Origin: Curtobacterium sp. PhB115
GTDB taxonomy: Bacteria > Actinomycetota > Actinomycetes > Actinomycetales > Microbacteriaceae
Reading direction: 5' to 3'
NCBI RefSeq assembly: GCF_003752025.1
Contig: NZ_RJKR01000005.1
Span: 968,241-1,032,240 of the forward strand
DNA: 64,000 bases
The stretch's first letter is position 1. The number at the start of each line of letters is the position of its first letter. Under the pieces are notes generated by a model. The model was not told the DNA's origin and ran no database searches. It saw nothing but the letters and a program-made list of their open reading frames with translations. Made by a program: the position numbers and the translations under genes. This document shows, in pieces, positions 8,340 to 17,432 of this stretch.

Positions 8340-8882
8340 ATGAGCACATTCCCGGAAACCGTGGTGCTGCTGGACGACGACCGTACCCCGGTCGGCACGG
8401 CGGACAAGTTCACGGTGCACACAGACCACACGCCCCTCCACCTCGCGTTCTCGTGCCACGTGCGGAACACCGACGGCGACGTCCTGGTGACCCGACGCGC
8501 CCTGTCGAAGAAGACCTGGCCGGGTGTGTGGACGAATACGTTCTGCGGGCACCCCGGGCCGGACGAGTCCTTCGAGGACGCCATCGCCCGTCGGGCCTCG
8601 CGTGAACTCGGGATCACCGTGCGCGACGTCGAGCTCGTGCTGCCGGACTTCCGGTACCGGGCGGTCGACGCCTCCGGGATCGTCGAGAACGAGGTCTGCC
8701 CGGTGTTCCGCGCCGTGACCGACGACCTGCCGGCCCCCGCGGACGACGAGGTCGCCGAGTACGCGTGGATCTCCGAGGACTCGCTGCGGGCCGCCGTCGC
8801 CGGTGCGCCGTTCGGCTGGAGCCCGTGGCTCGGCTGGCAGCTGACCGAGCTCGAGGCCGCAGACCTGCACATCACGCGCTGA
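8340..8882 (+). CDS. idi: Isopentenyl-diphosphate delta-isomerase type I
   Basis: A 180-residue Nudix-fold IPP isomerase that interconverts IPP and DMAPP, feeding the GGPP synthase next door. Family markers are HLAFSCHVRN, the active-site Cys segment TWPGVWTNTFCGHPGPDE (metal-binding His and catalytic Cys), the Nudix-like ARRASRELGI, and ENEVCPVF with the catalytic Glu. Start ATG 8340. Divergent from crtE, which is common in Microbacteriaceae carotenoid loci. Confidence 0.94.
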   Translation: MSTFPETVVLLDDDRTPVGTADKFTVHTDHTPLHLAFSCHVRNTDGDVLVTRRALSKKTWPGVWTNTFCGHPGPDESFEDAIARRASRELGITVRDVELVLPDFRYRAVDASGIVENEVCPVFRAVTDDLPAPADDEVAEYAWISEDSLRAAVAGAPFGWSPWLGWQLTELEAADLHITR

Positions 8883-9023
8883 CGCGCGGTCGCGCTGACG
8901 CGGTGCACGCTGACGCGGTGCGCGCTCCCCGCGCGGACGCCCGGCGATCGGCCGCTGGCGCGATCCCTCGGGGACGTTCAGGTGGCGTCGATCCGCCGGA
9001 CGTGCATAATGATCTGGCTCGGA

Positions 9024-9039
9024 ATGTGAACGTGCACAT
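9024..9039. promoter_or_regulatory. LacI-type operator upstream of the lacI-family gene
   Basis: The 16-mer ATGTGAACGTGCACAT is a palindrome with one mismatched pair. It lies 13 bp after a CATAAT -10-like element (9005-9010) and 36 bp before the regulator's ATG, so it should block transcription of the regulator's own gene. An almost identical site is at 10253-10268. Confidence 0.75.
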
Positions 9040-9075
9040 CGACGTGACGCGGCACCCGGGCGGAAACGAGCAGCA

Positions 9076-10095
9076 ATGGCGTCATCGCGGGCACAGCAAC
9101 CGCGTTCGCCCAGCATCCGTGACGTCGCACGGATCGCGGGCGTCTCCCACCAGACCGTGTCGCGGGTGCTGAACAACTCCGACGCCATCCGCGACGCCAC
9201 GCGCGACAAGGTCCTCGCGGCGATGGAGCAGCTGCAGTACCGGCCGAACCGTGCTGCGCGGGCCCTGGTCACGAGCCGGACCCACACGATCGGCGTCCTG
9301 ACGGCCCGGCGCGCCCACTACGGCCCGGCGGTCGCGCTGCAGGCCATCGAGGACGCCGCGATGCTCCGCGGGTACTCGGTGACCACGGCGAACATCACCG
9401 ACGCCACCGACGCCGCCGTCCGCGAGGGCCTCGGGCACCTGCTCGACCTGGACGTCGAGGGCATCGTCGTCATCGCACCGCAGCAACGGGTGTTCGACCT
9501 GATCGAGGAACTCGGCATCCGCACGCCGTACGTCACGATGCGTTCGAGCGTCGGCGAGGACCCGACGGCCCTCTGGGTCGACCAGATGGAGGGCGCGCGG
9601 CTCGCCACGGAACACCTGCTCGACCTCGGCCACGAGTACGTCCGGCACATCGCCGGGCCACAGGACTGGATCGAGGCAGACGCGCGCATGCAGGGCTTCC
9701 TCCGCGCCATGTCCGACCGCGACATGCCCGTGGTGGCTCCGATCCTGGGCGACTGGACCGCGGACTTCGGCTACCACGCCGGCCGCGAACTCCTGCGGTG
9801 GCGGGACTGCACGGCGGTCTTCTGCTCGAACGACCAGATGGCGCTCGGCGTCATGCACGCCGCGCGCTCGTACGGGCTCGACGTACCGGGTGACCTGTCG
9901 GTGGTCGGCTACGACGACATCCCCGAGGCGAAGCACTTCTGGCCACCGCTCACCACGGTGCAGGTCGACTTCGCCGAACTCGGGCGCCGCTGCGTCGACC
10001 TGCTCCTGCCCGGTGACGACGAGCTCCTCCGCCCGATCGACATCGTCCCGCAGCTCGTCGTGCGTGCGTCCACGGGAGCCCCGCGCGGCCGTTGA
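9076..10095 (+). CDS. LacI family transcriptional regulator
   Basis: A 339-residue repressor. The N-terminal HTH is SIRDVARIAGVSHQTVSRVL followed by the hinge helix RPNRAARALVTSRT; the rest is a periplasmic-binding-protein-like sensor with GVLTARRAHYGP at its start and SVVGYDDIPEAKHFWPPLTT near the end. It stands directly upstream of a sugar ABC operon and shares an operator with it, so it is the likely local, autoregulated, sugar-responsive repressor. The inducer is probably the ChvE ligand, unknown here. Confidence 0.93.
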   Translation: MASSRAQQPRSPSIRDVARIAGVSHQTVSRVLNNSDAIRDATRDKVLAAMEQLQYRPNRAARALVTSRTHTIGVLTARRAHYGPAVALQAIEDAAMLRGYSVTTANITDATDAAVREGLGHLLDLDVEGIVVIAPQQRVFDLIEELGIRTPYVTMRSSVGEDPTALWVDQMEGARLATEHLLDLGHEYVRHIAGPQDWIEADARMQGFLRAMSDRDMPVVAPILGDWTADFGYHAGRELLRWRDCTAVFCSNDQMALGVMHAARSYGLDVPGDLSVVGYDDIPEAKHFWPPLTTVQVDFAELGRRCVDLLLPGDDELLRPIDIVPQLVVRASTGAPRGR

Positions 10096-10109
10096 CGCGA
10101 CCGCGTGAC

Positions 10110-10151
10110 GGACGGGAGGCCCGTGGCGGGCCCGCCCCGCGCCTCCCGTCC
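10110..10151. terminator. Hairpin after the lacI-family gene
   Basis: Outer arms GGACGGGAGGC and GCCTCCCGTCC pair perfectly around a GC-rich interior that can fold further (GGCGGG with CCCGCC). It begins 15 bp after the regulator stop and is a likely rho-independent-like terminator without a U-run. Arm sequence is related to other GGAGGC hairpins in the window. Confidence 0.6.
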
Positions 10152-10206
10152 GGGGGACGTCAGCGCCAGATCACGCGGGCCGTTACGAAAACGCGACCAA
10201 TCCGAA

Positions 10207-10237
10207 TTGACAGCCGCCCCGAGGCTGTGCGTAAATT
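10207..10237 (+). promoter_or_regulatory. Probable promoter of the sugar ABC operon
   Basis: A perfect TTGACA at 10207-10212 is followed 19 bp later by TAAATT (10232-10237), or 18 bp later by GTAAAT. The stretch is notably A/T-rich for this genome. The LacI operator at 10253-10268 covers the region just downstream of the expected start point. The 5' leader to the GTG start is about 150 nt; nothing else was recognised in it except the GGAG ribosome site. Confidence 0.65.
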
Positions 10238-10252
10238 ACCTCCGTTCAGCCG

Positions 10253-10268
10253 ATGTGACCGTTCACAT
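10253..10268. promoter_or_regulatory. LacI-type operator of the sugar ABC operon
   Basis: ATGTGACCGTTCACAT, a 16-bp near-perfect palindrome, matches the site at 9024-9039 at 14 of 16 positions when the second is read on the opposite strand. It lies 15 bp after the -10 element, the place expected for repression. Confidence 0.78.
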
Positions 10269-10393
10269 GAGCGTCACACCAGGCCGGACACCGGACGCGA
10301 CAACGAAGTCCACACAGACCCCTGTGCCCATTCGCTGCCGCAGCAGAACCACCCGAACGACTGCCGCGGCGAAGCGGCAGAAGGAGATGCACT

Positions 10394-11986
10394 GTGGCGT
10401 CAACCCCGATCGACACCGGCCTCGAGACCCGGTCGATCACCGCACCCGAGACCATCCTCGAGATGCGCTCGATCACCAAGGAGTTCCCTGGTGTCAAGGC
10501 GCTGTCAGAGGTCTCGCTCAACGTCCGTGCCGGCGAGATCCACGCGATCTGCGGCGAGAACGGCGCTGGCAAGTCGACCCTGATGAAGGTCCTGTCGGGC
10601 GTCTACCCGTACGGCACCTACAGCGGCGAGATCGTCTACGAGGGCGAAGAGGTCCGCTTCAAGGACATCAAGCAGTCCGAGCAGGCCGGCATCGTCATCA
10701 TCCACCAGGAGCTCGCGCTCATCCCCGAGCTCTCGATCACCGAGAACCTGTTCCTCGGCAACGAGCCCGGCCGCTTCGGCGTCATCGACTGGACCTCGGC
10801 CCAGCTCCGTGCGCAGGACCTGCTCGCCCGCGTCGGCCTCGCCGACGACCCGGACACGCAGATCAAGAACATCGGTGTCGGCAAGCAGCAGCTGGTCGAG
10901 ATCGCGAAGGCCCTGCACAAGGACGTCAAGCTCCTCATCCTCGACGAGCCGACCGCCGCGCTGAACGAGAACGACTCCCAGCACCTCCTCGACCTGATCG
11001 TCGGGCTGAAGGCCAAGGGCATCTCGAGCATCATCATCAGCCACAAGCTCAACGAGATCGAGCAGATCGCTGACGAGATCACGATCATCCGCGACGGCAA
11101 GACCATCGAGACGCTGAACGTCAAGGGCGACGGCGTCAACGAGGACCGCATCATCCGCGGCATGGTCGGCCGCTCGCTCGAGAGCCGGTTCCCGGACCGC
11201 ACCCCGAAGATCGGCGAGACCTTCTTCGAGGTCCGCGACTGGACGGTGCAGCACCCGCTCGACTCCAGCCGCCTGGTCTGCAAGAGCTCGAACTTCCACG
11301 TGAAGCGCGGCGAGATCGTCGGCTTCGCGGGCCTGATGGGCGCCGGACGCACCGAGCTGGCGATGAGCCTGTTCGGTCGCTCCTACGGCACCTGGCTCGG
11401 CGGCGAGATCATCAAGGACGGCCACGAGATCAAGGTCACGAACGTCCAGCAGGCGATCCAGAACGGCATGGGCTACGTCTCCGAGGACCGCAAGGCCCTG
11501 GGGCTCAACCTGCTCGACACGGTGAAGCGCTCGACGGTCTCCGCCGATCTGCAGAAGATCTCCAAGGCCGGCGTCGTCGACTCCATCGAGGAGTACGACG
11601 TCGCCGAGAAGTACCGCAAGATGCTCCGCACCAAGGTGCCGACCGTCGAGGAGAACGTCGGGAAGCTCTCCGGCGGGAACCAGCAGAAGGTCGTGCTCTC
11701 CAAGTGGATGTTCACCGACCCGGACATCCTGATCCTCGACGAACCGACCCGCGGCATCGACGTGGGCGCGAAGTTCGAGATCTACGGCATCATCCAGGAG
11801 CTCGCTGCACAGGGGAAGGGCATCATCCTCATCTCCTCCGAGCTCCCCGAACTCCTCGGCCTCTCCGATCGCATCTACACGATCTTCGAGGGCCAGATCA
11901 CGGCCGACGTCGCAGCTGACCAGGCCGATCCAGAAACGCTCATGCGCAGCATGACCTCCGCGCGGAAGGGCGCTCCCGTCTCATGA
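10394..11986 (+). CDS. gguA: Sugar ABC transporter ATP-binding protein (GguA/MmsA/XylG type)
   Basis: A 530-residue double-cassette ATPase for pentose/hexose import. Cassette 1 has Walker [10 protein letters not shown] (near residues 54-62) and Walker [13 protein letters not shown]; cassette 2 has the expected degenerate Walker A ([10 protein letters not shown]), the signature [14 protein letters not shown] and [14 protein letters not shown]. The start is GTG 10394, eight bases after AGAAGGAGA. The paired ChvE-like binding protein and long permease favour the GguAB-ChvE subtype over XylG or RbsA, but this subtype call is from memory. Confidence 0.88.
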   Translation: MASTPIDTGLETRSITAPETILEMRSITKEFPGVKALSEVSLNVRAGEIHAICGENGAGKSTLMKVLSGVYPYGTYSGEIVYEGEEVRFKDIKQSEQAGIVIIHQELALIPELSITENLFLGNEPGRFGVIDWTSAQLRAQDLLARVGLADDPDTQIKNIGVGKQQLVEIAKALHKDVKLLILDEPTAALNENDSQHLLDLIVGLKAKGISSIIISHKLNEIEQIADEITIIRDGKTIETLNVKGDGVNEDRIIRGMVGRSLESRFPDRTPKIGETFFEVRDWTVQHPLDSSRLVCKSSNFHVKRGEIVGFAGLMGAGRTELAMSLFGRSYGTWLGGEIIKDGHEIKVTNVQQAIQNGMGYVSEDRKALGLNLLDTVKRSTVSADLQKISKAGVVDSIEEYDVAEKYRKMLRTKVPTVEENVGKLSGGNQQKVVLSKWMFTDPDILILDEPTRGIDVGAKFEIYGIIQELAAQGKGIILISSELPELLGLSDRIYTIFEGQITADVAADQADPETLMRSMTSARKGAPVS

Positions 11987-13275
11987 ACAACCTGAAACTG
12001 CTCTTCGGCAAGGGCAACAGCATCGGCCAGTACGGCATGATCATCGCGCTCGTCGCGATCGTCATCTTCTTCTGGTTCACCACGGACGGGCTCATCCTCG
12101 AGCCGACCAACGTGATCAACCTGTTCCTGCAGTACTCCTACATCCTCATCCTCGCGCTGGGGATGGTCATGGTGATCATCGCCGGTCACATCGACCTGTC
12201 CGTCGGATCGGTGGCGGCGTTCGTCGGCATCATCGTGGCGCAGTCGATGGCCGTCTGGCACTTCCCGGTCTGGCTGGCGATCGTGCTCGGCCTGGTCGTC
12301 GGTGCACTCGTCGGAGCATGGCAGGGCTTCTGGGTGGCGTTCGTGAAGGTCCCCGCCTTCATCGTGACGCTGGCCGGCCAGCTCATCTTCCGTGGCGCGA
12401 ACCAGATCATCGGTTCGTCCACCTCCGTCCCCACGCCCGACGCCTACAACAGCATCGGCTCCGGCTTCCTCGGTGACTTCGGTCCGGACTTCGGGTTCTC
12501 GAACGGCACGCTGCTCATCGGCTTCGTGACCATCGCGGTCCTGATCATCGTCGAGGTCCGCGGCCGTGCCCGTCGTCGCAAGATGCAGGCCGAGGTCCCG
12601 CCGCTGTGGGTCTCGATCGTCCGCACCGGCATCCTCGTCGCCGTCACGCTGTTCGCCACGTACCTGTTCGGCGCCGGCCCGGTCGGCACGTCGATCCCGA
12701 TCGTCGCGATCATCCTCGGCGTCCTGACGATCATCTACGGCTTCGTCACCAAGAACACGATCTTCGGTCGCCAGGTCTACGCGGTCGGTGGCAACGCCAA
12801 CGCGGCGGTCCTGTCCGGCGTCAGCGCCCGCAAGGTCAACTTCTTCGTCATGGCGAACATGTCGGTCCTCGCCGCGATCGCCGGCATGGTGTTCGTCGGG
12901 TACTCGAACGCCTCGGGTCCCGCGGACGGCACCGGCTGGGAGCTCGACGCGATCGCCGCCGTGTTCGTCGGTGGCGCAGCGGTCGCCGGTGGCATCGGCA
13001 CCATCTCCGGGTCCATCATCGGTGGTCTCGTGATGGCGCTCCTGTCGAACGGCCTGCAGCTGATGGGCATCGAGTCGAACAAGGTCCAGATCATCCGCGG
13101 CCTCGTCCTGCTCGTCGCCGTCGCCTTCGACGTCTACTCGAAGTCGCAGGGCCGCCCGTCGCTCATCGGCGGCATGATGCGGCAGTTCCAGCGGAAGGAC
13201 GGCAACGAAGCACCCGTCGTCCAGCAGCAGCCGCGATCCATCGAGGACCAGCCCGACAAGATCACCCTCCCCTAG
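11983..13275 (+). CDS. gguB: Sugar ABC transporter permease (GguB type)
   Basis: A 430-residue permease of the BPD_transp_2 family with about ten to twelve hydrophobic helices. The conserved loop [16 protein letters not shown] and the later [20 protein letters not shown] are typical of ribose/xylose/galactose permeases. Its length, longer than RbsC, and the charged mid loop ([17 protein letters not shown]) fit GguB/XylH. The start ATG overlaps the gguA stop in ATGA form, so the two are translationally coupled. The C-terminal 30 residues are polar. Confidence 0.88.
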   Translation: MNNLKLLFGKGNSIGQYGMIIALVAIVIFFWFTTDGLILEPTNVINLFLQYSYILILALGMVMVIIAGHIDLSVGSVAAFVGIIVAQSMAVWHFPVWLAIVLGLVVGALVGAWQGFWVAFVKVPAFIVTLAGQLIFRGANQIIGSSTSVPTPDAYNSIGSGFLGDFGPDFGFSNGTLLIGFVTIAVLIIVEVRGRARRRKMQAEVPPLWVSIVRTGILVAVTLFATYLFGAGPVGTSIPIVAIILGVLTIIYGFVTKNTIFGRQVYAVGGNANAAVLSGVSARKVNFFVMANMSVLAAIAGMVFVGYSNASGPADGTGWELDAIAAVFVGGAAVAGGIGTISGSIIGGLVMALLSNGLQLMGIESNKVQIIRGLVLLVAVAFDVYSKSQGRPSLIGGMMRQFQRKDGNEAPVVQQQPRSIEDQPDKITLP

Positions 13276-13327
13276 TCCAACCCTTCCCCTCACAGCACCA
13301 CCACCTCAACGAAGAGAAAGCAATCTC

Positions 13328-14434
13328 ATGCGCAAGAAGCTCATCGCCGGCATCGGCCTGGCACTCGTCGCGGGCCTGGCCCTCAGCGGCTGCTCGGCTC
13401 GTGGCACCTCCGACTCGGGCGACGCCTCGGGTTCGTCCATCAAGAAGGGCGACCTCATCGGCGTCGCGCTCCCCGCGAAGACCTCGCAGAACTGGGTGCT
13501 CGCGGGCGCCGCGTTCAAGAAGTCGATCGAGGACGCCGGCTTCAAGGCCGACATCCAGTACGCCAACGCCGGCAACCCCGTCCCGGACCAGCAGTCGCAG
13601 ATCTCGGGCATGGTCACCAAGGGCGCGAAGGCGATCATCATCGGTGCCGCCGATGGTTCGCAGCTCGGCTCGCAGGTCAAGGCCGCCAAGGCCCAGGGCG
13701 CGACCGTCATCGCCTGGGACCGCAACATCCTGAACACGAAGAACGTCGACTACTACGTCGCGTTCAACAACTTCAAGGTCGGCCAGCTGCAGGCCCAGGC
13801 ACTGCTCAAGGGCCTCGAGGAGAAGAAGGGCGACGGACCGTACAACGTCGAGCTCTTCGCCGGTTCGCCGGACGACGCGAACGCGACCGTGTTCTTCAAC
13901 GGTGCGATGGACGTCCTCCAGCCGAAGATCGACGACGGCACGCTCAAGGTCGTCTCGGGTCAGACCACGTTCGCCAAGGTGAACACGCAGGGCTGGCTCG
14001 CGCAGAAGGCCCAGTCGCGCATGACCGACCTCCTCGCGCAGTACTACACGGGTGACACCAAGCTCGACGGCGTCCTGTCGCCGAACGACACCCTCGCCCG
14101 TGCGATCCTCACCGCGACCAAGGCCGCCGGCAAGGACAACCCCGTCGTGACCGGGCAGGACTCGGAGACCGCCTCCATCCCGCTCATCATGAAGGGCACG
14201 CAGTACTCGACGATCTACAAGAACACCACGGAAGAGGCCCAGGCGGCCGTCGACCTGGTGTCCACGCTGTCGAAGGGCGACAAGCCGGACACGAAGATCG
14301 ACAAGACGAACAACTACAACGGCGTCAAGACCGTCCCCGCGATCGAGCTCACCCCGATCCTCGTCACGAAGGACAACGCGGTCGAGGCCTACAAGGGCAA
14401 CGACACCCTCGAGGCACTCGCCAAGAAGGGCTGA
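13328..14434 (+). CDS. chvE: Sugar ABC substrate-binding lipoprotein (ChvE-like)
   Basis: A 368-residue exported lipoprotein: signal MRKKLIAGIGLALVAGLALSGC with lipobox LSGC at residues 19-22. The mature part is a periplasmic-binding fold with KTSQNWVLAGAAFKKSIEDAGF, IAWDRNI and PYNVELFAGSPDDANA, the last being characteristic of the ChvE group that binds xylose, glucose, galactose or arabinose. Third gene of the operon, 52 bp after gguB, and followed by a strong terminator. Confidence 0.88.
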   Translation: MRKKLIAGIGLALVAGLALSGCSARGTSDSGDASGSSIKKGDLIGVALPAKTSQNWVLAGAAFKKSIEDAGFKADIQYANAGNPVPDQQSQISGMVTKGAKAIIIGAADGSQLGSQVKAAKAQGATVIAWDRNILNTKNVDYYVAFNNFKVGQLQAQALLKGLEEKKGDGPYNVELFAGSPDDANATVFFNGAMDVLQPKIDDGTLKVVSGQTTFAKVNTQGWLAQKAQSRMTDLLAQYYTGDTKLDGVLSPNDTLARAILTATKAAGKDNPVVTGQDSETASIPLIMKGTQYSTIYKNTTEEAQAAVDLVSTLSKGDKPDTKIDKTNNYNGVKTVPAIELTPILVTKDNAVEAYKGNDTLEALAKKG

Positions 14435-14450
14435 TCTCCCCAGCACACAC

Positions 14451-14488
14451 GGACGGCCCCGTCTCGCTTCGGCGAGACGGGGCCGTCC
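14451..14488 (+). terminator. Strong hairpin terminator after chvE
   Basis: A 16-bp perfect stem (14451-14466 with 14473-14488) closed by CTTCGG, a stable UUCG-type loop. It starts 16 bp after the chvE stop. No clear U-run follows, as is usual in high-GC actinobacteria. Confidence 0.88.
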
Positions 14489-14557
14489 CGCGTTCCGGGG
14501 GCCGAGCGGACGACGGACTGGAGGCGCGGCGCACGTCGTGATCCGTGCCTCCCGTCC

Positions 14558-14579
14558 GGTGGTGGTCCGGACCACCACC
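14558..14579 (-). terminator. Perfect 22-bp palindrome after the hepT-like gene
   Basis: Two 11-bp arms (GGTGGTGGTCC and complement) make a loop-free palindrome 18 bp beyond the minus-strand stop at 14597. It is the likely terminator of the toxin-antitoxin pair. A GGAGGCGCGG-containing imperfect hairpin lies just left of it at about 14519-14555. Confidence 0.6.
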
Positions 14580-14596
14580 CGGCGCGAGACGCGCGG

Positions 14597-14941
14597 TCAG
14601 GCGTGGGCGCGCAACCGCCGTGCCGCCTCGGCGAGGTGCGGCACGTCCGTGTGGGCCGTCCCGGAGACGACCGCACGGGTGGTGTCGAAGTAGCGCCGGG
14701 TCAGCCGCTCTCCGAGGTCGGACACCCGCGCCCACGGGATGCTCGGTTCGCTCGCGGTCAGGCTCGCGGGCAGCACGCGGACCGCTTCGCCGATCTCGAC
14801 CAGGCGCATCCGGACGGCGTCGTGCACGAGTTCCTCCGGGAGCCGCTCGTCGTCGACGTAGCGGCGGATGGCCTCGCACGCGCCGATGACGTCGTCGAGC
14901 CGGTCACTGACGGCACGGTGGCCGGTGGGCTCCTGGCTCAC
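14597..14941 (-). CDS. HepT-like (DUF86) protein with degenerate catalytic motif
   Basis: A 114-residue all-helical protein of the HepT/DUF86 family, recognised by RLDDVIGACEAIRRYV, RLVEIGEAVRVLP and PSIPWARVSDLGERLTRRYF. In active HepT RNases the last block reads RNxxxHxY; here the Arg, Asn and His positions are Gly, Glu and Arg, and only the Tyr (the residue that MntA-type antitoxins AMPylate) is kept. The GTG start at 14941 overlaps the stop of the upstream nucleotidyltransferase gene. Predicted to be a HepT fold that has lost RNase chemistry; it could still bind its partner. Confidence 0.72.
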   Translation of the reverse strand: MSQEPTGHRAVSDRLDDVIGACEAIRRYVDDERLPEELVHDAVRMRLVEIGEAVRVLPASLTASEPSIPWARVSDLGERLTRRYFDTTRAVVSGTAHTDVPHLAEAARRLRAHA

Positions 14942-15453
14942 AGCGCGACCGCTCCCCGCACGACCTCGGGGCTCATGCCCGCGGCGTCGACGACGTCGAC
15001 CCGCACCCCGAGCAGGCGTTCCGCGGCGTCCTGGATCCGCATCAGCGCGAAGATGCCGAGTCCTGCATCCACGTCGATCATCAGGTCGACGTCGCTGCCC
15101 GGGCCGTCGTCGCCCCGGGCCACACTGCCGAAGAGCCTGGGGTTCCGGCCGCCGAACCGCTCCACGATGCCGATGAGCTCGCGGCGGACCGCTGCCACGC
15201 GTTCCCGGAGCGGTGGGGGTTCCTCGACCGGGTGGAGGTCGATCGTCGTCGTGAACCCCGCCGCCCGGAGCATCCGCTGCAGTGCCGCGAGCGACGGTTC
15301 GCGGCGGCCGTTCTCGTACGTGCTGATGACGCTCTGGGTGACGCCGGCTCGGCGTGCGAGCTGCACCTGGGTCAGTTCGGCGCGGTCGCGGGCATCGCGG
15401 ATGAGCGCGGCCGCGGACACCGACGGCGCGGGTCGTGAAGGGACTGCGGACAT
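14938..15453 (-). CDS. XRE-HTH plus MNT nucleotidyltransferase antitoxin
   Basis: A 171-residue fusion. Residues about 12-70 are an XRE/Cro-type HTH (ALIRDARDRAELTQVQLARRAGVTQSVISTYENGRREP); residues about 90-170 are a minimal nucleotidyltransferase with the intact signature GSVARGDDGPGSDVDL (GS-x10-DxD) and a third Asp in RVDVVDA. Classic MntA antitoxins lack an HTH; here DNA binding and nucleotidyl transfer are joined, so autoregulation of the operon is likely. Start ATG 15453. Coupled to the HepT-like gene by a GTGA overlap. Confidence 0.82.
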   Translation of the reverse strand: MSAVPSRPAPSVSAAALIRDARDRAELTQVQLARRAGVTQSVISTYENGRREPSLAALQRMLRAAGFTTTIDLHPVEEPPPLRERVAAVRRELIGIVERFGGRNPRLFGSVARGDDGPGSDVDLMIDVDAGLGIFALMRIQDAAERLLGVRVDVVDAAGMSPEVVRGAVAL

Positions 15454-15533
15454 GCTGCAACGATACACAGAATGCGACATTTCGTCCGCCGTCGGTGTAC
15501 CGCGTCTCGGTCGAGTCGCCGGCGGCCCTGCGG

Positions 15534-16121
15534 TCAGCGCGGCGAGGAGACGTCCGCTCGGTGGAAGTTCGTCGCGGAGCGCGAGGCCGTCGGGCCGCGC
15601 TGCCCCTGGTACCGGGACTGGTACTCGGCCGAGCCGTACGGCTTCTCGGCCGGGCTCGACAGCTGGAAGAAGCAGAGCTGGCCGATCTTCATCCCCGGCC
15701 ACAGCTTGATCGGCAGGGTGGCGACGTTCGACAGCTCGAGCGTCACGTGCCCGGAGAACCCGGGGTCGATGAAGCCGGCCGTGGAGTGGGTCAACAGGCC
15801 GAGGCGTCCGAGCGAGCTCTTGCCCTCGAGCCGGGCGGCGATGTCGTCCGGCAGCGTCACGACCTCGAACGTCGAACCGAGCACGAACTCACCCGGGTGC
15901 AGCACGAACGCCTCGTCCGGGTCGGTCTCCACCAGGCGCGTCAGGTCCGGCTGGTCGACCGCCGGGTCGATGTGCGGGTACTTGTGGTTGTCGAAGAGCC
16001 GGAAGAACTTGTCGAGCCGGACGTCGATGCTCGACGGCTGGACGAGCGACGCGTCGTACGGGTCGAGGCCGATGCGGCCCTCGGCGAGCTGGGCGGTGAT
16101 GTCGCGATCGGAGAGCAGCAC
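15534..16121 (-). CDS. dcd: dCTP deaminase, bifunctional dUMP-forming type
   Basis: A 195-residue trimeric deaminase that makes dUMP for thymidylate synthesis. LLSDRDI at the start, [10 protein letters not shown], and [23 protein letters not shown] are family blocks; the last closely follows the mycobacterial DCD:DUT enzyme, which both deaminates and hydrolyses. Start GTG 16121 ([12 protein letters not shown]). Single gene, with a 84-bp gap to the GNAT gene on the opposite strand. Confidence 0.92.
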   Translation of the reverse strand: MLLSDRDITAQLAEGRIGLDPYDASLVQPSSIDVRLDKFFRLFDNHKYPHIDPAVDQPDLTRLVETDPDEAFVLHPGEFVLGSTFEVVTLPDDIAARLEGKSSLGRLGLLTHSTAGFIDPGFSGHVTLELSNVATLPIKLWPGMKIGQLCFFQLSSPAEKPYGSAEYQSRYQGQRGPTASRSATNFHRADVSSPR

Positions 16122-16205
16122 GCGCAGAAGCCTAGCGGCAGGACGATCGGTCCCGGTATGCTGCCAGGCTGCCCAGCGTCGGGTTCGGCGGCGTTCGGAG
16201 GGACC

Positions 16206-17297
16206 ATGACCACCTACAGCGTCGACGAGCTCGTCGTGCCCGCGACGATGAACGACGATCCGGCGACGGTGCAGTCCTTCCGGGACTGGCTCGCCGTGTC
16301 CGACGCGGCCGAGGTCGGGGTGCACGGCCTCCCCGAACTCGCGTGGACACCGGAGGAGTACCTGCCGATGTGCCACGAACCCGGTGCGCCGAGCCGGCTC
16401 TTCGCGGTGCGCGACACCGACGGCGCCGTCGTGGCCGCCGGGTCGTACGACACCAAGCAGGAGGCGGGGACGACGAACTGCTGGCTGGCCGCCGGCGTCG
16501 CCCCGGAACACCAGCGCCGTGGGATCGGCACGCTGCTCGCGGACCACCTCGAGGGGGTCGCCCGCGCCGACGGCCGGACGCAGTGGAAGACGTACGCCGT
16601 GTCCCGGCAGGTCGGACCGGCTGCGGGGCCCGGGTACGTGCAGGCACCGACCGGCTTCGGGGCGGTGCCGGTCGACGAGGCCGGCGTGCGGTTCCTGACG
16701 GCGCGCGGCTGGCGGTTCGGTCAGGTGAACCGGATCAGCCGGCTCCCGCTGCCGGCCGACCACTCGGTGGTGCGCGAACTCCACGACCGCGCCTCGGCGG
16801 CAGCGGGGCCGGACTACCGGGTGCACTCGTGGACCGGTCGGACGCCCGGCGAGTGGCTCGACGGGATCGCGCTGCTCGAGACCCGGATGAGCACCGACGC
16901 CCCGTCGGGCGACATGGCGGAGCCCGAGGACGTCTGGACCGCCGAGCGTCTGCGGGCGCACGAAGAGGAGCTGGCCCGGGCGCCGCGGTCGATGCTCACC
17001 GTCGCCGTCGAGCACGTCCCGACCACCACCTTGGCCGGTTTCACGCAGCTCGCGGTGCCGGACGATCCAGCACGACCGGCCATGCAGTGGGACACGCTCG
17101 TCCTCCGCGAGCACCGTGGGCACCGGCTCGGCTGGCTCCTCAAGGTGGTCGGGATCGAGGAGCTCGAACGGTCGTTCCCCGGTCGACCGTCGATCGTGAC
17201 GTTCAACGCGGAGGAGAACCGGCCGATGCTCGACGTCAACGAGGCGGTCGGGTTCACCGGGGTCGGCTGCGAGGGGATCTGGGAGCGACGCGTCTGA
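16206..17297 (+). CDS. Tandem GNAT-domain acetyltransferase
   Basis: A 363-residue protein with two GNAT folds. The first (about residues 60-150) has the acetyl-CoA loop [18 protein letters not shown]; the second (about 270-360) has [16 protein letters not shown] and [14 protein letters not shown]. Two-domain GNATs of this size are common in actinobacteria (mycothiol synthase and relatives), but MshD-specific features were not recognised. ATG 16206 follows GGAGGG by three to eight bases. The acceptor is unknown. Confidence 0.82.
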   Translation: MTTYSVDELVVPATMNDDPATVQSFRDWLAVSDAAEVGVHGLPELAWTPEEYLPMCHEPGAPSRLFAVRDTDGAVVAAGSYDTKQEAGTTNCWLAAGVAPEHQRRGIGTLLADHLEGVARADGRTQWKTYAVSRQVGPAAGPGYVQAPTGFGAVPVDEAGVRFLTARGWRFGQVNRISRLPLPADHSVVRELHDRASAAAGPDYRVHSWTGRTPGEWLDGIALLETRMSTDAPSGDMAEPEDVWTAERLRAHEEELARAPRSMLTVAVEHVPTTTLAGFTQLAVPDDPARPAMQWDTLVLREHRGHRLGWLLKVVGIEELERSFPGRPSIVTFNAEENRPMLDVNEAVGFTGVGCEGIWERRV

Positions 17298-17325
17298 GCG
17301 AGCGGGGCAGTGGGCGTGACCCTGT

Positions 17326-17343
17326 GGCGGGCCGCAGCCCGCC
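17326..17343 (+). terminator. Hairpin after the GNAT gene
   Basis: GGCGGGC and GCCCGCC, seven-bp arms around CGCA, 29 bp after the GNAT stop. Plausible terminator; a GTGGGCGTGACC remnant related to other repeat elements lies just upstream. Confidence 0.5.
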
Positions 17344-17432
17344 CTGCGGACTGACACCCCGCCTCCAGACCGCTCCGCCTACCATGGAGGGTCCGCGGTC
17401 TCGCGGACGCACGCGTCCCTGGAACAAGGTTG

